Shown here: in pieces, positions 62,402 to 64,000 of the stretch | How positions within the stretch are numbered: the stretch's first letter is position 1 | Layout: the number at the start of each line of letters is the position of its first letter | DNA from: Pseudomonas sp. LRP2-20 | GTDB lineage: Bacteria > Pseudomonadota > Gammaproteobacteria > Pseudomonadales > Pseudomonadaceae | Length of the DNA stretch: 64,000 nucleotides | Assembly: GCF_024349685.1 (NCBI RefSeq) | Contig: NZ_AP025944.1 | Location: forward strand, 4,594,001-4,658,000 | Reading direction: 5' to 3' | The notes under the pieces: generated by a model | What the model was told of the DNA's origin: nothing | The model's input: only the letters and a program-made list of their open reading frames with translations | Database searches by the model: none | Position numbers and translations under genes: made by a program

Positions 62402-63742
62402 ATGTCGAGCACGCCTACCCCCCGCGCCGCGTCGTCGTACGCGCTGGACGCGGCCCCTGCCCAGCGCCTGCCCACCCGCCGCCGCTGGTTCATGCTGTCG
62501 CTGCTGCTGGTGGCGACCATCATCAACTATGTCGACCGGGTGAACATTTCCATCGCTGCGCCGTTCATGGCCAAGGACCTGGGCCTGGACAAGGTCGAGA
62601 TGGGCCTGATCTTCTCCGCCTTCGCCTGGACCTACGCCCTGGCCCTGGTGCCGGCCGGTTTCATCGCCGACCGTTTCGGCTCGCGCCTGACCTACGGCGT
62701 ATCGCTGATCAGCTGGTCGGCGGTCACCGTGGCCCAGGGCCTGGCCAGCGGCTTCGCCTCGCTGTTCGGCCTGCGCCTGGCAGTCGGCGCCATGGAAGCC
62801 CCGGCCTTCCCGGCCAACAGCCGCGCGGTCACGGTGTGGTTCCCCGCCCGCGAGCGCGGCATGGCCAGCAGCATCTACGTGTGTGGCCAGTACCTGGGCA
62901 CCGCGCTGTTCACCGGCGCGCTGCTGTGGCTGGCAACCACCTATGACTGGCGCCATGTGTTCTACAGCACCGGCCTGGTCGGCATCCTGTTCGGCGTGGT
63001 GTGGCTGTGGCTGTACCGCGACCCGCTGAACTGCAAGAAGGTCAGCAAGGAAGAACTGGCCTATATCGAAGACGGCGGCGGGCTGGTGAAAAGCAGCCAG
63101 GAGCGCACCCGCTTCGACTGGCGCCAGGTGGCTGAGCTGTTCCGTTATCGCCAGGTCTGGGCCATCTGCCTGGGCAAGTTCGCCAGCACCTCGGCGCTGT
63201 ACTTCTTCCTCACCTGGTTCCCCACCTACCTGATCGAGGAGCGCCAGTTGACCTTGATCAAGGTCGGCATCTTCGCCGTCATGCCGTTCATTGGCGCCAC
63301 GGTCGGCATCCTCCTCGCGGGGATCGTCTCTGACCTGCTGATCCGCAAAGGCTACTCGCTGTCGTTCGCCCGCAAGCTGCCGCTGGTGGTGGGCTCGATG
63401 CTGGGCATGTCGATCGTGCTGGTGAACTTCACCGACTCCAATGTGCTGTGCATCGCCATCCTCACCCTGGCGTTCTTCGCACAGGGCATCGCCTCGGCGT
63501 CGTGGGCGGCGGTGTCGGAAGTGGCGCCCAAGCAACTGATCGGCTTGACCGGCGGGGTCACCAGCCTGGCGGCGAACATCGGCGGCATCGTCACGCCGAT
63601 CGTGATTGGCGCCATCGTGCATGCCAGCGGCTCGTTTGCCATGGCGTTCTGGTTCATCGGCGGGGTGGCGTTGATGGGCACCCTGTCTTACTCGCTGCTG
63701 CTCGGGAAGCTGTATCGCATCGAGCTGAAGTCCGCAGCCTGA
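62402..63742 (+). CDS. MFS transporter, anion:cation symporter family
   Basis: A 446-residue permease with 12 helices. ACS-family features include INYVDRVNISIAAPFMAKDLGL after helix 1, GFIADRFGSRLTYG (loop 2-3 motif), LAVGAMEAPAFPANSRAVTVWFPARERG and the long central loop YRDPLNCKKVSKEELAYIEDGG. Relatives carry glucarate, galactonate, phthalate or other organic acids. The adjacent FAH-type gene and the PcaQ/AraC regulators suggest uptake of a carboxylic acid for catabolism. The substrate is not known. Confidence 0.9.
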   Translation: MSSTPTPRAASSYALDAAPAQRLPTRRRWFMLSLLLVATIINYVDRVNISIAAPFMAKDLGLDKVEMGLIFSAFAWTYALALVPAGFIADRFGSRLTYGVSLISWSAVTVAQGLASGFASLFGLRLAVGAMEAPAFPANSRAVTVWFPARERGMASSIYVCGQYLGTALFTGALLWLATTYDWRHVFYSTGLVGILFGVVWLWLYRDPLNCKKVSKEELAYIEDGGGLVKSSQERTRFDWRQVAELFRYRQVWAICLGKFASTSALYFFLTWFPTYLIEERQLTLIKVGIFAVMPFIGATVGILLAGIVSDLLIRKGYSLSFARKLPLVVGSMLGMSIVLVNFTDSNVLCIAILTLAFFAQGIASASWAAVSEVAPKQLIGLTGGVTSLAANIGGIVTPIVIGAIVHASGSFAMAFWFIGGVALMGTLSYSLLLGKLYRIELKSAA

Positions 63743-63755
63743 GTGTTGTCTGTCC

Positions 63756-63852
63756 TGGCCCCTTCGCGGGCAAGCCCGCTCCCACAGGAACACCACAGGT
63801 TCCAAGGATTGTGCTCACCCTGTGGGAGCGGGCTGGCCCGCGAAGAGGCCGG
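63756..63852. repeat. REP pair (inverted)
   Basis: CCTTCGCGGGCAAGCCCGCT and mirror GGGAGCGGGCTGGCCCGCGA, between the MFS gene and the next gene. Confidence 0.88.
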
Positions 63853-63951
63853 TACAGGTTACTTGGATAGTCCAAGCCATCCCCGCTTTCGTCCAACTTT
63901 GCCGGCCAGCCGCTGACTTACGCTGGCCACTCCAGTACGGAGGATCCACCC

Positions 63952-64000
63952 ATGACCTACCTGTTCAACCCACCGGCCATCGTCAGCCTGCCGATCCGCG
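63952..64000 (+). CDS. Start of a gene, possibly a fumarylacetoacetate hydrolase family protein (partial)
   Basis: GGAGG precedes an ATG and the frame stays open to the window end: MTYLFNPPAIVSLPIR, 16 codons. The start looks like those of small FAH-domain hydrolases that follow organic-acid transporters, from memory only. With 16 residues the family call is weak, but the gene itself is well supported by its ribosome site. Confidence 0.45.
   Translation, partial: MTYLFNPPAIVSLPIR

Noticed and set aside
62225..63805. 526-codon minus-strand frame over the MFS gene
   Set aside because: Reads through REP sequence at its start and has no domain.

Overview
The window is a gene-dense, GC-rich piece of a Pseudomonas chromosome, most likely from the P. 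putida group. Three things point there: the gyrA, minCDE, mnmC, prc and rsmI-type proteins; gene order that, from memory, matches blocks of the P. aeruginosa PAO1 and P. putida KT2440 maps; and about twenty inverted pairs of Pseudomonas REP elements between genes. No rRNA, tRNA, CRISPR array or prophage was seen. All assignments come from reading motifs and recalling families; nothing was searched.

Layout. 1-9534: gyrA (3' end outside), mtnA, ubiG-mupP-yciK, then undA (1-undecene synthase) behind a PAS-GGDEF-EAL gene. 9661-18643: trhO-dsbA-like-ABC exporter, a DUF2059 gene with bolA, fumC, an EamA transporter and pap. 18750-26414: mnmC, then the osmolyte system for N-acetylglutaminylglutamine amide (asnO, ngg, M42 peptidase) and yheU. 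26528-31252: rsmI, an SDR, a 50-residue DUF3309 protein, yjcH-actP (acetate uptake) and betX (betaine binding). 31449-45051: a GH17 glucan transferase, an alpha/beta hydrolase with an MlaA-like protein, a patatin, lpxL, minCDE, a RluA synthase, apeB and an MscS channel. 45153-51479: a PhnR-like GntR regulator facing a six-gene operon with a complete ABC importer, an alkaline-phosphatase-superfamily hydrolase and a HAD phosphatase. 51583-58204: a quinone oxidoreductase, prc, an EAL protein cut short by a REP element, a two-gene XRE module, a YkvA protein and an FKBP lipoprotein. 58489-64000: a repeat split by an IS256-family element, then a LysR/AraC/MFS/FAH catabolic locus that runs off the window.

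The most unusual signals are: (1) a family of four palindromic elements, each exactly 221 bp, with arms whose differences fall mainly in loops and linkers; one copy is split by a 1362-bp IS256-family element with an 8-bp target duplication, and removing the IS and one duplication restores 221 bp; (2) the PhnR-type operon, which lacks the usual phosphonate enzymes PhnW and PhnX; (3) the XRE/partner gene pair, whose promoter carries two perfect palindromes next to a perfect TATAAT; (4) a palindromic pair of consensus DnaA boxes at 57189-57213; (5) undA placed 39 bp behind a cyclic-di-GMP enzyme gene.
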